From Glandiceps talaboti (lineage: Eukaryota > Hemichordata > Enteropneusta > Spengelidae): a stretch of 64,000 nucleotides of DNA. Shown here in pieces: positions 26,962 to 37,675 of this stretch. Both the position numbers and the translations under genes were made by a program. The notes below the pieces were generated by a model that was not told the DNA's origin, made no database searches, and saw only the letters and a program-made list of their open reading frames with translations. The stretch is taken from NCBI RefSeq assembly GCF_964340395.1, contig NC_135560.1:14364098-14428097 (forward strand). The letters run 5' to 3'. Position 1 is the stretch's first letter, and the number at the start of each line of letters is the position of its first letter.

Positions 26962-27335
26962 AACTGTCCCTTAGGCCTAATAAAAAAAGTTGTTTGGTTC
27001 CAGTTACCCGACACCCCTACCTAGTTTTTCACACCGACCCTACATTTTTTTACGTATTCGAGAAAGAAGAAAAAAGAAAACTGTGTAAATTGTTAAGTCT
27101 CGCAAGAAATAGCGGATGCGGAAACTGGCATCAACTTAAAAAGACAATATAAAACTGTTCTTCCAATCTGTAATGGCTGTACATAACACAGATACCATAT
27201 GGAAAACAACAGAAAACATAACTACCTGAACTAGACACTCACATATGAAACATTTTTTTTTTTAAATCTACCTACCCCACCTATTCTAAAATTGAATGTA
27301 TTCGGAACCACACAACTTTTTTTTTTTACACCTTA
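26962..27335 (-). repeat. Dispersed repeat, inverted copy of 10668-11150
   Basis: The stretch contains CAACAGAAAACATAACTACCT and AAAGACAATATAAAACTGTT, the reverse complements of blocks in the copy at 10668-11150. Ends differ, so the element borders are not fixed. Confidence 0.6.
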
Positions 27336-27365
27336 TGATGTGATGTTATAACTTTATACAGGGGA

Positions 27366-27450
27366 AGTCTAGATGCTATTTGTGGCATCAAATCTCAAGA
27401 TCTCTCTTTACAGGTGGTAAAAGAGATGATTGGGCAGTATCTAGACTAAG
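27366..27450. repeat. Short fold-back repeat (AGTCTAGTGCTATC family), copy 3
   Basis: AGTCTAGATGCTATTTGTGG at the left and CAGTATCTAGACT at the right are inverted. The inner AATCTCAAGATCTCTCTTTA matches the copy at 2091. Confidence 0.6.
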
Positions 27451-28267
27451 ACAGAGCTGACATTAGCTATTATACCATAGTAGTGGACATTTAGCTAATA
27501 AAAATACACGATTCCAAGTCACCCACTTTTTCTCATTACACATGAACAAATAATCCTATATACTATCCTATTATCTACAAATACTTCTGCAACCTTTTCA
27601 CCGACAGAAAAAAGGAACTGTTTTCAGACTTTCTGATCAATTGATCTTTCAAAAACCTTTCAGTGAATGGATTGAGGAAGTCATGTAGATATCATATTCT
27701 TACTGCCATTATAGCAACTTTTTCTTCTAAAACACCATCATCTTTACCAGATAATAACGACCATTGACAATAATTTGTGTGGGTTTTTGTACACACATTC
27801 ATGGCTCCAAGCAGTTTTATTTGATATAAGGGAATTATTTGGACTATGACAACCAGTTCAAAGTTGACTACTTCAAATCTAACGGCCAAAATTTTCAAGA
27901 TTTCGAAATCATTCTACGAAAGTAAACCATTATAAATTATAAGTTGTAAAACTGTCTATATATTATTTCTCTATAGCTTTGATACTAAAATTACACTACC
28001 AGTGACATATCCCATCATACATCATTTATACGTGAATGACTATGTTCAGCCAAGTTGCCCCCTTTGCAAAGCATGCATGTATGTGTATTCTTTCATATAT
28101 TAACAGAACAGTTAATGGTACTAGTCTAGTCATCATCGTAAGGTTATCGTACACATGCTGTCACATTTTGCCAAACCATTGTTCGACATGCACAACACAA
28201 AATATATAAACATATATATACATCACCTTATTTTACGTGTATTTTCAAAAAATCCTGGACACCTTAC

Positions 28268-28384
28268 CCACCTTTCAAATTCTGCTAATTTCGTCGGATC
28301 AATATCAATATTATTTTCCAGTAATATTTCCTTTTTCTTTTGAGATTTCTCAGATTTGCCTTTTGTTGACAACCAGTGTGGCAT
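28268..28384 (-). CDS. Candidate first coding exon of an unknown minus-strand gene
   Basis: On the minus strand an ATG at 28384 (context AATCATCATGC) opens a frame MPHWLSTKGKSEKSQKKKEI, continuing LLENNIDIDPTKLAEFE and R. Two overlapping donors follow: GTGGGT after 28272 and GTAAGG after 28268. The N-terminus is lysine-rich and lacks a signal peptide, suggesting an intracellular protein. The upstream 100 bases are free of obvious repeats and could be 5' UTR or promoter. The downstream exons could be among the candidates at 8.9, 6.6 and 4.9 kb, but this is not shown. The family is not recognised. Confidence 0.42.
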
Positions 28385-30650
28385 GATGATTCTCCTTGGA
28401 ATGGCCGATCTACTAGCCCTTGTTAATACTTCAGTAACTTATCAAAAACTGTAACTCGTTAACTCCACATACAAGTATTGTTCATTGCATACGCAGTGAA
28501 ACGACATTGCCTGCAGTCGTTTCACCTACCTGCCTAGCAATGACAAGATACGTGTAACATCTCAACAGATACCCTGTATCAGATAGGAACTCTGGTTATA
28601 CATTGACAGAGTTTCCAGCTGTACCTCTGTTAGTAATTGTTCAACTACATAATTAATACAAGGGCCACACAAAGGTCAGAGTTTACAACGATTAGATCCA
28701 CTATAGGTTAAAATACGATGAGTTGTTATACTAAACCCAGTATCACTGACCGGCAGTGTGTGTGTTAAAATTTCTGACTGCCACTGTAGACTGAGGGTAA
28801 AATAGGAACATACCTGCGTTGACTTGGCACTGTAAACAAACTCCGGCTCATGTCAATTCATACAGTTGTTTCATATCCTCATTAGAACTTTGCAATACAG
28901 TGTACCTATATAGTCTTATTCCCAGAAATGCACAGTCGTGGCTAAATGCGACATACCGAGGCTCATCTCAACTTTCTTTTTCAATAACCTAACAGAGTCC
29001 AGTCGTGTCTGACAGCTGTAGAGCATTCCTCACGCCACCTATGCCTTTTTTTTTATTATGCAGAACAGCTAGCCTCTATTGATTCACCTAAGCAATACCT
29101 CAATACATACAAATACATGTACACTCAGTGACAGGTAAATGCAAATTTTGGCACACACTATTATGTTATGGGGGTGGCGCTACATCACACAGCTAAGCAT
29201 CAGTGAAAGGGCACTACAGACATTATATCCCCAGTGACAATGTATATTTTGATTTGTGACATGTCAGTTCACTATGTAGGCTTCAGACTTATTGTCAAAG
29301 TTATTTTACTACAAGTACATTCCATCCAGAAGCCTGTAAACTTGTTTTTCTTCCTTTTCCAAAAAAAAAATGTTTCATTTCCTTCATTACTGTATTCTGA
29401 TTATCAAATTTTGTGTCATCTTTATTTATCCCTTCTCAACAATTTTACACCTTTCTCTTAATTGACTTATGCATTGTCAATATACTATAAAAAAATACCC
29501 CTAGGTACAAAAATATGATTGACAACAACAAATGAACGACAAACAAAACTAGACCTGACACCCCTGCTACACAATGGTTGCATCTAACATCAACATCAAT
29601 GAGTAATGTTCAAACGTTAGCTTTGGTTACCATAGTATCCTTTTCACCAGGTTTTCATGGTTGTGAATTTGAAATGGCGAAAAAAGATGTTCTCTCCACA
29701 TTTAGTCACTTGCATTAAAAGCATAATGTAGCATTATTACAATTATTCCAAGGTTAGACTGCACTCTGTACCGACTGACCTGTGACTGACCTCTAACAAA
29801 TATGTATGTTTTTTTCCCTTTATAATATACACAATGGTGCTCATTGATACCTCCCCTAAATAAACAAAGATAACATCCTAAACCACAAACAATACCCTTG
29901 TTTCTTTGTTTCTATCTGACAGCATAATTACAGACATGCTTTTAAAAAAACTGATGTGTCCTGGACACTTCGGAATGGTTGCAAAATTTAAACCTGGCCA
30001 TGTCTGCAAATTATTCCCTCCCCGCACATTGTATTGTAGAAATCTGTTATGGCCATGTCCTGTTTTCAGGGACAATTTCAATACATGTACTTTATTGCAT
30101 GCAATTAAGTATTGTCACAATAGTTTATCACAAAAAAGGCGCAAACAACAGCATATTTCTGCATAATAGAGCCTCAGACCCTCCAGGGTCTATGATTTCT
30201 GATACTCCATGGGGGGCAATTTGTGTATTCTTTGATGGTTTGTCAATGAGATGAGAGATATGCATTGTTCATACATGATTTACATAACAATAGTTAAGTT
30301 CACTCTCTATTGTCTAACTTCAAGATTACACAATACTGTACTCTGCCTAAAATTCTAGATCATTCTGCTATTGTATACTACATAAACAATTGTTAAGTTC
30401 ACTCTTCACTTCTAAGATTACACAATACTGTACTCTGTCTTTCTAGATCACTCTACTGTTGTATACTACGTAACAATTTATCACTGTTACCTTCATGCAC
30501 CGACAGTCAATGTTTATTCAAGAGTGGACACAGTATAGTTTTTATTGCACTTCATTGTGTCAAGGCTTCTTTGATCTAGTTTATTTATCTCATGTTTTTA
30601 TGTTGTTATGTACACTATACTGAAATGATAGGATGACTGTGGATTGAGGG
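28385..30650. other. No gene seen; possible promoter side of the 28384 exon
   Basis: No coding exon was recognised. Overlapping frames at 29878-30254 on both strands contain a repeated TGTCCTGG/GGCCATGTC motif and look like an unclassified repeat, not a gene. A direct repeat with TTAAGTTCACTCT and TTACACAATACTGTACTCTG occurs at about 30293-30345 and 30392-30440. Confidence 0.4.
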
Positions 30651-30897
30651 TAGACTGTCGACAGTCGCTCGCGCCTTTTTTCCATACGTTTTATCTAAAC
30701 TCCGGTCCGGCGCAACACTAGTAATAGTATAATCGCAAACTGATTTCGAGGGCCGTATTGCAAAGGCCCAAGCTCGGGCCTTCGGCCCTCGACCTCGGGC
30801 CTTCGGCCCTCAATTTGCGATTAGACTAGTGTTGCGCGGGATCGGAGTTTAGATAAAACTTTGGGCAAAAAAGGCGCGAGCGACTGTCGACAGTCTA
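30651..30897. mobile_element. GC-rich terminal-inverted-repeat element with 9-bp target duplication
   Basis: The element starts TAGACTGTCGACAGTCGC and ends GCGACTGTCGACAGTCTA. The arms of about 85 bases are near-complementary through TTTATCTAAACTCC / GGAGTTTAGATAAA and ACACTAGT / ACTAGTGT. The centre holds direct copies of CTCGGGCCTTCGGCCCTC. It is flanked on both sides by GATTGAGGG (30642-30650 and 30898-30906), a perfect 9-bp duplication. That length is typical of Mutator-like elements. It has no coding capacity, so it would be non-autonomous. Its GC content is far above the surrounding DNA. Confidence 0.88.
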
Positions 30898-30957
30898 GAT
30901 TGAGGGCAGTAATAGGCAGAATCAATTCAGCTAGTTCTCAAAAAGACTAACTTTTAC

Positions 30958-30988
30958 CATAGACCCTGCACTGGTGTAGGGTCTATGC
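30958..30988. repeat. Short hairpin CATAGACCCTGCA...TGTAGGGTCTATG
   Basis: A nearly perfect palindrome. A second copy lies at 59021-59052, and a half copy (TAGTAGGGTCTATGG) at about 1600-1613. Confidence 0.7.
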
Positions 30989-31663
30989 TTTTACTAATTA
31001 CTAGACTGGTACCATTGTGTCCATGTACAATTTAGTCACTGCTTAATTTTGTGTTTTTGTTTCCCAACAGCCCCCCAAAAAATGTGAAAATAAGTCTTTA
31101 GCGAAAATTTCCAGGTTTCAAGCATTAGGCCACAATAGATTTACTTTATCTCTCATTTATTGACCTGATGATGCTCTGTTAACAGCTAGTCAGTACTTTT
31201 GGAAACCCTTTGAATTGAGTTGAGTTGGTGGAGCCCATCTAGTTTTCATTCGTATTACTCCATAATATATACCTCCAGTATACTGCTATGGTAAAATCTA
31301 CCTGGGTTCTCCATTGATCGAAAACTAGTCGTCTGCCTACTAATCTAGTTCAACCCCATCAATATGGGGGTCCAAATGGTACACAAAAGGAAAATCTATG
31401 CAAATTTTACTTAACTCCCCCTCCTTTCCTCTGATACCAGGGTTCCCAAAGCTTAGCAAAAACACTCACCATCTATGCTGTTATATATATACATGTACAT
31501 CGTACTAAGTCACATTAACACAAATTGTATTTTCCCATTGTAACTTCACACAAAGGTGGAACACTGACTATGGGTAGATGAGTTGTCATTGACACATTTT
31601 TGTAATCACCTTTGTTATATGCACTTCAAGCCCCAGAGTATTATAAATCACCTGAATTATTCA

Positions 31664-31895
31664 CAATATGAAAAGTACAGCCACTTCAATTAATGTGTTC
31701 ATGTTTATAATGAGGAAAGTACAGCAATTACAATTAATGTGTTCATGTTTATAATGAGAAAAGTACAGGGATTACAATTAATGTCCGGTTTATAATGGGG
31801 AAAGTATAGGGATTGTGTTGATGTTTATAAGTGGGAAGAGTACCGTGATTGCAATTAATGTGTTGTCATTTCATAATAGGAAAGTAAAGAAATTT
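31664..31895. repeat. Tandem repeat, unit about 42 bp, about five copies
   Basis: Units read approximately AAAGTACAG-ATTACAATTAATGTG then TTCATGTTTATAATGAGG. Later units are shortened or altered. Confidence 0.8.
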
Positions 31896-32149
31896 CAATT
31901 ACAGTATTGTATTGCTAAGATTAAGAGACATGTTGTTTGAAAACTCAGTTGTATGTAAATTTATTTTTAGTATCATGGTTTACCAAATGGACTAAACAGA
32001 GAATATTAATAATCCCTGTACTGCAAAAACTTAAGAAAGGCATCATCACCTGATACTAGTGATCGGATTCATTCTCTCAGAAATTTTTGTTGTTGTTGTG
32101 ATTTTAATTTGTAGGGTGTTAACGGTATACTTGTCTTTGTAGCATTCAC

Positions 32150-32242
32150 CTTATTTATGTTTTTGTATTTTATGTGCAGCGCTTTTGAATATTTTAAATA
32201 GAAAAGGCGCTTTAGAAAATAAATAAACTTAAACTTAAACTT
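32150..32242 (+). mobile_element. LINE 3' tail fragment
   Basis: GTGCAGCGCTTTTGAATATT, then GGCGCTTTAGAAAATAAATAA and a tandem (AAACTT)n tail, is the usual 3' end of CR1/Jockey-like LINEs. It parallels GTGAAGCGCTTTGAGATG...AAATAAATATT(ATT)n at 61200-61278. No reverse transcriptase coding remains. Confidence 0.6.
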
Positions 32243-32687
32243 ATCACAAGAATGAGTATTATACCTTTTCAATGAAGTATGCAAAATTGCGTAATTTCAA
32301 TTATCACTCAAATAAGCAATGCACTTTAAAATGTTGGGAAAATACAGAATAGTACAAATCAGTTTATTGCCATACCAACTCCTCAAACGTGAAATTTCAA
32401 CAGTATGAACACAGAGGGCGCTATACGCAGCAAACTATCAAGACATAATGAACATTGATTGTGTTGATCGGTAGGGAATTTTCATGCTTGGATATAACAC
32501 AGACTGGCAGTCACTAAATTCCTTTCCCTCTGCACATCAGGACAATGAACAAAGTATTCCAGTATTCTTTACCCCATCCATTCAATGGAGACATAGTCAA
32601 CATTTCAATAAACTTGCGAACAAATGCATAAAAAAAGTCACAAGCATACCTGTCTGAACTTCAAATGACAACAAATACGACAATACA

Positions 32688-33029
32688 TTAAAGTGGCCAT
32701 ATGGATGAGAATTTGGTATTCATTTTGGATTTTTATTTGATAAAACAGCTTCACTATGTTTTTCTACTTGAAAAAATAAAGAGAAAGAACATATACCAAG
32801 TTCATGTTCGCAAATCAATACATTGCAAAAAGATGCAAATATTGTAAAATGTTTGTTATTGTACGTACAATAACAAACATTTTACACGTTGTTTAATGTT
32901 TTGCCGTTTATTGAGATGTGGACATGAACTTGGTATATGTTATTTCACATTATTTTTTCAAGTAGAAAAACATAGCGAAGCTGTTTTATCAAATAAAAAT
33001 CCAAAATAAATACCATATGGCCACTTTAA
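32688..33029. mobile_element. TTAA-flanked fold-back MITE, family 1, copy C (best preserved)
   Basis: The left end TTAAAGTGGCCATATGG is the exact inverse of the right end CCATATGGCCACTTTAA. The arms continue through GGATTTTTATTTGATAAAAC and GTTTTATCAAATAAAAATCC and past TTTTTCTACTTGAAAAAAT. A second inner hairpin surrounds TTATTGTACGTACAATAA. TTAA flanks both sides. The whole unit could fold into one long hairpin. Confidence 0.88.
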
Positions 33030-33232
33030 CACAGTACAAGAATCAAGTACAAAATATGTGTCACATCAAAAATGCACATAGTCATGTGTTTAAGTATATG
33101 GCATCAATCGCTACCAATGTTCCGATAATCTAGTTTTATTTTGTTTTACTTCTAAAACTCTTGTTTTATCTCCTTGCCGTATTGGTTTTGACATATTTTA
33201 TTCAAATACATTTGCATGCAATGAATTTATGA

Positions 33233-33310
33233 AATAAATAAATAAATAAATAAATAAATAAACAAATAAATATACAAATAAAAAATAAAAATAAATGAAT
33301 AAATAAGTAA
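33233..33310. repeat. (AAAT)n microsatellite
   Basis: AAATAAATAAAT units with interruptions, followed by CA-rich sequence at about 33421-33462. Confidence 0.9.
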
Positions 33311-33742
33311 AATTTCCAAATGTCACTCCTGAGTGTAACAAATGAATTGCTGTATGGTAATTCATGTCGTCGGTTTTTGTATCACCCCTTTGTTAATTGA
33401 GGTATTTCACAAACAACCTACACACATGCACACACACACAAACACACACACACACACACAAATGAATAGCAACATATACAAACACACTTGACAACACATT
33501 TCATGAAAACACACACAAATACAAACTTAAACCAATAAATGATCACACCATGCACAAATACCCACACGAGCACCCCCAGATCTCTACAAATCAACATCTA
33601 ACCAATTCACACACCCCAACCTCCCAATGAACAGATGCACACAGAGTCACAATGATCATCCATATATAACCTTCAAACATAGCACTGGTATAACACCGCC
33701 ATTGAAATTTCCCAAGAAATGGAATTCATGAAAACTACTTAC

Positions 33743-34171
33743 ATTTTGTGGTCAATAGTAAGCAGCAGTGCACATGTATTGTTAGCTAGCACTCTGGCCA
33801 CATGTGTCAAATCGTAAGTGCAGTCTCCTCCAAATGAGCCACCACTGACCGTGAAGTTGTCGTTGTCTGATGAAAACTCGTCCTGGTAAAAGAGAGCTGC
33901 AGAGTCTGATCTATGATGAACTGAGAAATTATGGCTATGTGGAAGATGAAACGTACTGTTATTGTCTGTTGGTGACCACATTTCATCATCAAGGTCAAGG
34001 TCCTCTTCTAAATCTTGCCTCTGGTCTACAACTTCAACCGTTTTCATATTACCGGTACATGTATTAAATGTTACGTATAGCTCCTCTGTTGTGGTTTGGT
34101 CAAGAACAAATTTTTCAGTCTCAATTAAAGTGTACAGATGAAATAAGAGTAACAACAACACACAACACTTT
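33743..34171 (-). CDS. Candidate exon of a secreted or membrane protein, unknown
   Basis: On the minus strand a 143-residue frame runs between an AG acceptor (TTTTCAAG) and a strong GTAAGT donor; 429 bases, entering and leaving in phase 2. It opens with a hydrophobic run (CCVLLLLLFHLYTLI) that looks like a signal peptide whose ATG would lie in an upstream exon. Next come EKFVLDQTTTEELYVTFNTC, an acidic patch (DLEEDLDLDDE), and four N-glycosylation sequons (NST, NFS, NFT, NNT). The last 30 residues contain two cysteines. This suggests an extracellular or ER-lumenal region. No family is recognised. A weak candidate 5' UTR exon on the same strand lies near 45.6 kb, but the link is speculative. 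Confidence 0.5.
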
Positions 34172-34649
34172 CTTGAAAATTACGGCGATTCCACTAACGA
34201 GTTATCCTGTTGTTTTGTTTTCTTTCTTTCAAAATGTTGTCAAATGTGTGCAGATATTTCTGACTGCCTGTTGGTCCGTTAACCTCAATATAGAAATTGT
34301 TTGCTTAATGTTCAATCCATAATTATGATGGCTGTGGGATCACTGCAATCATTACACAGTTATAAAGACTGCTCATTAGATTAATAAACGTGTCTGATTA
34401 GTTTTCCCACACCTTTAAATTACTCTTTTCACAATCAAGTGGCCATAATGTCTCATTCATTGACTATACACCATGTAAATGTTACTTGCTTTTATGAATA
34501 TGTAACTTCACTGATATCTGGTAGGGGTAAACCTGCCATTGGCGAGATTCGTGGCAACTAATTTCAAGGCCCAGGAGAGGATGAACTATCTGTAATTTCA
34601 AAATAATTTCGGACAGTAACTGTTACAACATAGTGCATCTGTAGTTGTT

Positions 34650-35200
34650 GCGAAAGTATAGCACTAGAAGTTGAGATCAAGTTTGCATGAGAACAGCTAA
34701 TTGCAGTACTAATAGTTGCGATCCAAGATCATGTTACAGATTGCAGTTACTTTAATAGTAGCTAACATGAAAGTTCACTCAGCACATTGCAGCACTAGCA
34801 ATTATCCAAGTTCAAAAACAGCCAATTGTAGCACTAACAATTGGGATCTAAGTTCAAACACATCTGATTGCAGCACTAGTTCACTCAGTAGTTTGCAGCT
34901 GTGACAGTTGACATCCAAATTCAAGAACAGCAGGTTGCACCGCTAATAAGCGAGATCCAAGTTCAAGTAGTGAGTTGCAGCACTAGTAGCTGAGATGATC
35001 AAAGTTCAAGAGCATTTGGTTGTACACCAGCAATGGACATTCAAGTTCAAGAACAGCCAATTAAAGCAGCACTACGCATTGAAATCCAAGTTCACTGTAC
35101 ATGTACATGTATTACTTTTCACGTAGTACGAAAAGTTGTGATCCAAGTTCAAGAACAGCCAATTGCAGCAGCACTAAGCATTGAGATCCAAGTTCACTGT
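34650..35200. repeat. Degenerate tandem repeat, unit about 45-55 bp
   Basis: Units contain GAGATCCAAGTTCAAGAACA then GCCAATTGCAGCACTA, repeated about ten times with many indels. No coding frame persists. Confidence 0.7.
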
Positions 35201-35773
35201 TACATACTTTAGTAGGTAGGTGAAAAAGCTCAGTTTTTTTCCATAGAATTCACCAATTAATAAAGTGTACCCAACTTCACTGACCTAAAGGGCATCTGAC
35301 TCCTTAACCTGTTTTAAAAAATTAAAAAATAAATCAACAAATTATAAAATTAGATTTGAACAAATCATTCTTCAAAGAAAACATTGGTGTTCATCTTGCA
35401 CTGATTTACACTGTATATTCCTAACTATGTGATATGAATACTGCCCTCAACTGTAGGTCTTTGAATCATTGCATTTGAAAATGAAAACATTCAAAGTAAT
35501 TTTATCGTGGTGGTTTATCAAGGCATCAGAGCCTGCTTTGAACACTTAGTTTATTACACATTGACTTGTATATACAATGCAGTCTTGCAACAAAACATTC
35601 CACACATTCCATCACTCAGCTTAGAGGAGGAGGAGAGTGGGGGAAGAGTGGGACACTGGGAAGATTGGAATAAGCATAGCACACACACTTTTAAAAATTT
35701 ATTTAGTTTAGTTATTTCATTAATTACAGAATACCAGTCATAGACTTTAGAACATAAAGGGAAGACAATTAGA
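35201..35773. other. No gene seen
   Basis: A + frame at 35507-35743 has no supporting splice or domain evidence. Confidence 0.45.
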
Positions 35774-36010
35774 TATCATTCCCCTAATATTTTTCTTTGT
35801 TCAGCCAGGTAAAATGCTCTTGTCACTGTGAGTTGCTAGAAATCGGGGAAAGTAATGGCAATTTTGAGAATTTTGACTCAAATTTCGAACACAGTAGAAA
35901 AACGCAATGATGTAAGCATTGTCATGACAGAGATACATGTTATTGTGATGTACAATGACCAGAGTATATATTCCATATTTTTTGTTGAACCTGGCTCGTG
36001 CATGGTATAA
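35774..36010. mobile_element. Internal-hairpin repeat family, copy 3, reversed and shortened
   Basis: It begins CCCCTAATATTTTTCTTTGTTC and ends CCTGGCTCGTGCATGGTATAA, the inverse order of the copy at 11990-12300. The central GACCTAAGG hairpin has been lost. Confidence 0.7.
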
Positions 36011-36134
36011 CATCTTCCATTCATTACATGAATCAAATGTTAAACATAAAGCATCTATACTCTCACTGTAGAGGCAACTACTAAATTATGACATAGATGA
36101 ATAAATAACAAATTTTTCTTATTCCAGTCCAACT

Positions 36135-36462
36135 TTAAAGTGGCACATGCTGTGTCTATAAGCTCTTTATTCAAGTATAATGATAATGTTGATGCATGTC
36201 TTCCATAACATTACCATTGTCTTTTAGTGTCTTTTAGTGTTTTTAGAACAGTTGATTACATGGTATAATAGAGGTTTACTGAACATTTTTTGATATGTAT
36301 GATAAATTACATAATCGGATTACTTATGGGTTATAACCTAACACAAGGTTTGAGTTCAGTGAATTGCAAGTGATGGTTAAGTATGCTTCAGTGGGTACAA
36401 TAAATGTGAGTACCTTTTAAATAAGCAGCAAAACGTTCGTCCAAACTCAGCTTGTGCCCTTT
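36135..36462. mobile_element. MITE family 2 (AAAGTGGCAC ends), copy 1
   Basis: The left end TTAAAGTGGCACATGCTGTG and the right end AACTCAGCTTGTGCCCTTT are inverted. A second copy is at 54386-54672, sharing TGATGCATGTCTTC, ATAACATTAC, TTGTCTTTTAG, ATTTTTTGATATGT and TATGCTTCAGT. An apparent minus-strand exon here (36411-36500) uses a donor inside the element and is therefore doubtful. Confidence 0.75.
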
Positions 36463-37329
36463 CGTTGAAATAGTGCTGCTCCTAACAATCTTAGTGAGCC
36501 CCTGATACAAAAGGGATGCAATAAATAAATGAATAGGAAAAATATTTAAAAAAAAAAAAAAAAAAATTTCATCACATTTTGGCGGGAAAAGAGAATACGA
36601 CAAGTTATGATAACTTCTGATTTGCAAAAATGATTCAGGTACACATAATTAGACTTTGAGGAAAAGATTAGCACTGATTTATTTCATTAGCTTGACAGCG
36701 ATGCTGGAAAAAGCCTTCTAAGTGGTTTAGATTTGTGTGCCCGCATGTTTTTCCACTTTCTAAAGTAATCATTTATATGTATTGACCCATGAGGAAATCA
36801 CTTTCACCTGATTACTTGTATTCACGTCAGTATTACGTCTTTGTTCACTGATTGGTTCAAATCAATCATGTGACCAAGCCAATAATGATGACATTGACAC
36901 AGCTTGGTTTCTCGGAGTCAATAAGTCATGTTGCAAATATCAGATACAAACTTGTGCAATGTAGTCAAAATTTAGTTTGAAAGTATTAGATACGTCTAAA
37001 ATGACCTGAATTAGTGATCTTGATATTGTCTTGTTAATTAAAAGCTGCACTAGCTGAAACTGGAACATTTTTTGTAACTGTTGTGTTCGATATACTGACT
37101 TACTCATAATATCGTACACCCTGAATAGTATTGAAGCACCTATGGGTAAATGTATTTGTGTAGTTGTACACATGCAATCAAATTGATTTTTGGGTCCGCA
37201 CCCAATAATCAGTACCCCGATGAACCATGATTTGAACTTATTACTATACTGCTTATAGATAAAGTAGACCTCTAATTGACATGTACAATGTCTAATTATT
37301 GGTATTTTACCAGTTTTCAGTGAATATAT
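36463..37329. other. No gene seen
   Basis: A poly-A run lies at about 36548-36566. The other sequence shows no supported feature. Confidence 0.45.
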
Positions 37330-37675
37330 TTAGATATCATTACCCAATATTTTTCTTTGTTCAGTCAAAGAAAATACGAGTTAACTAAGCGGGATTTGGC
37401 AATACATGTATGAGTCAATAACTAGATGAATAGTGACAAAGCCCATTTAGGGTTATGAGTATTTTCCAGCTGAATGAAAAATATCTTGGAGAATAACATA
37501 ATTATACCAGCGCTAGTAAGAAAGAAAAATCAGTAAAAGTAATGTAAATTTTGAATATTTTGACTCCTATTTCAATCACAGCAGAACCAGTGACATAGAC
37601 ATGCATAGTCGTGACTTAGAACGACCAGGGTATAAATTCCATATTTTTTTTTTTTCAACTTGGCTTGTGCATGGT
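37330..37675. mobile_element. Internal-hairpin repeat family, copy 4, reversed
   Basis: It begins ATTACCCAATATTTTTCTTTGTTC and ends AACTTGGCTTGTGCATGGTA. It shares ATAATTATACCAGCGCTAGTA and the GAATATTTTGACTC block, in inverse order, with the copy at 11990-12300. Confidence 0.75.

Noticed and set aside
29878-30254. Overlapping frames on both strands
   Set aside because: They overlap a motif-rich unclassified repeat, and neither frame shows gene-like context.
36411-36500. Minus-strand exon with acceptor TTTGTATCAG and donor GTACTC
   Set aside because: Half of it, including the donor, is the right arm of a MITE that has a second copy at 54386-54672 lacking the donor.
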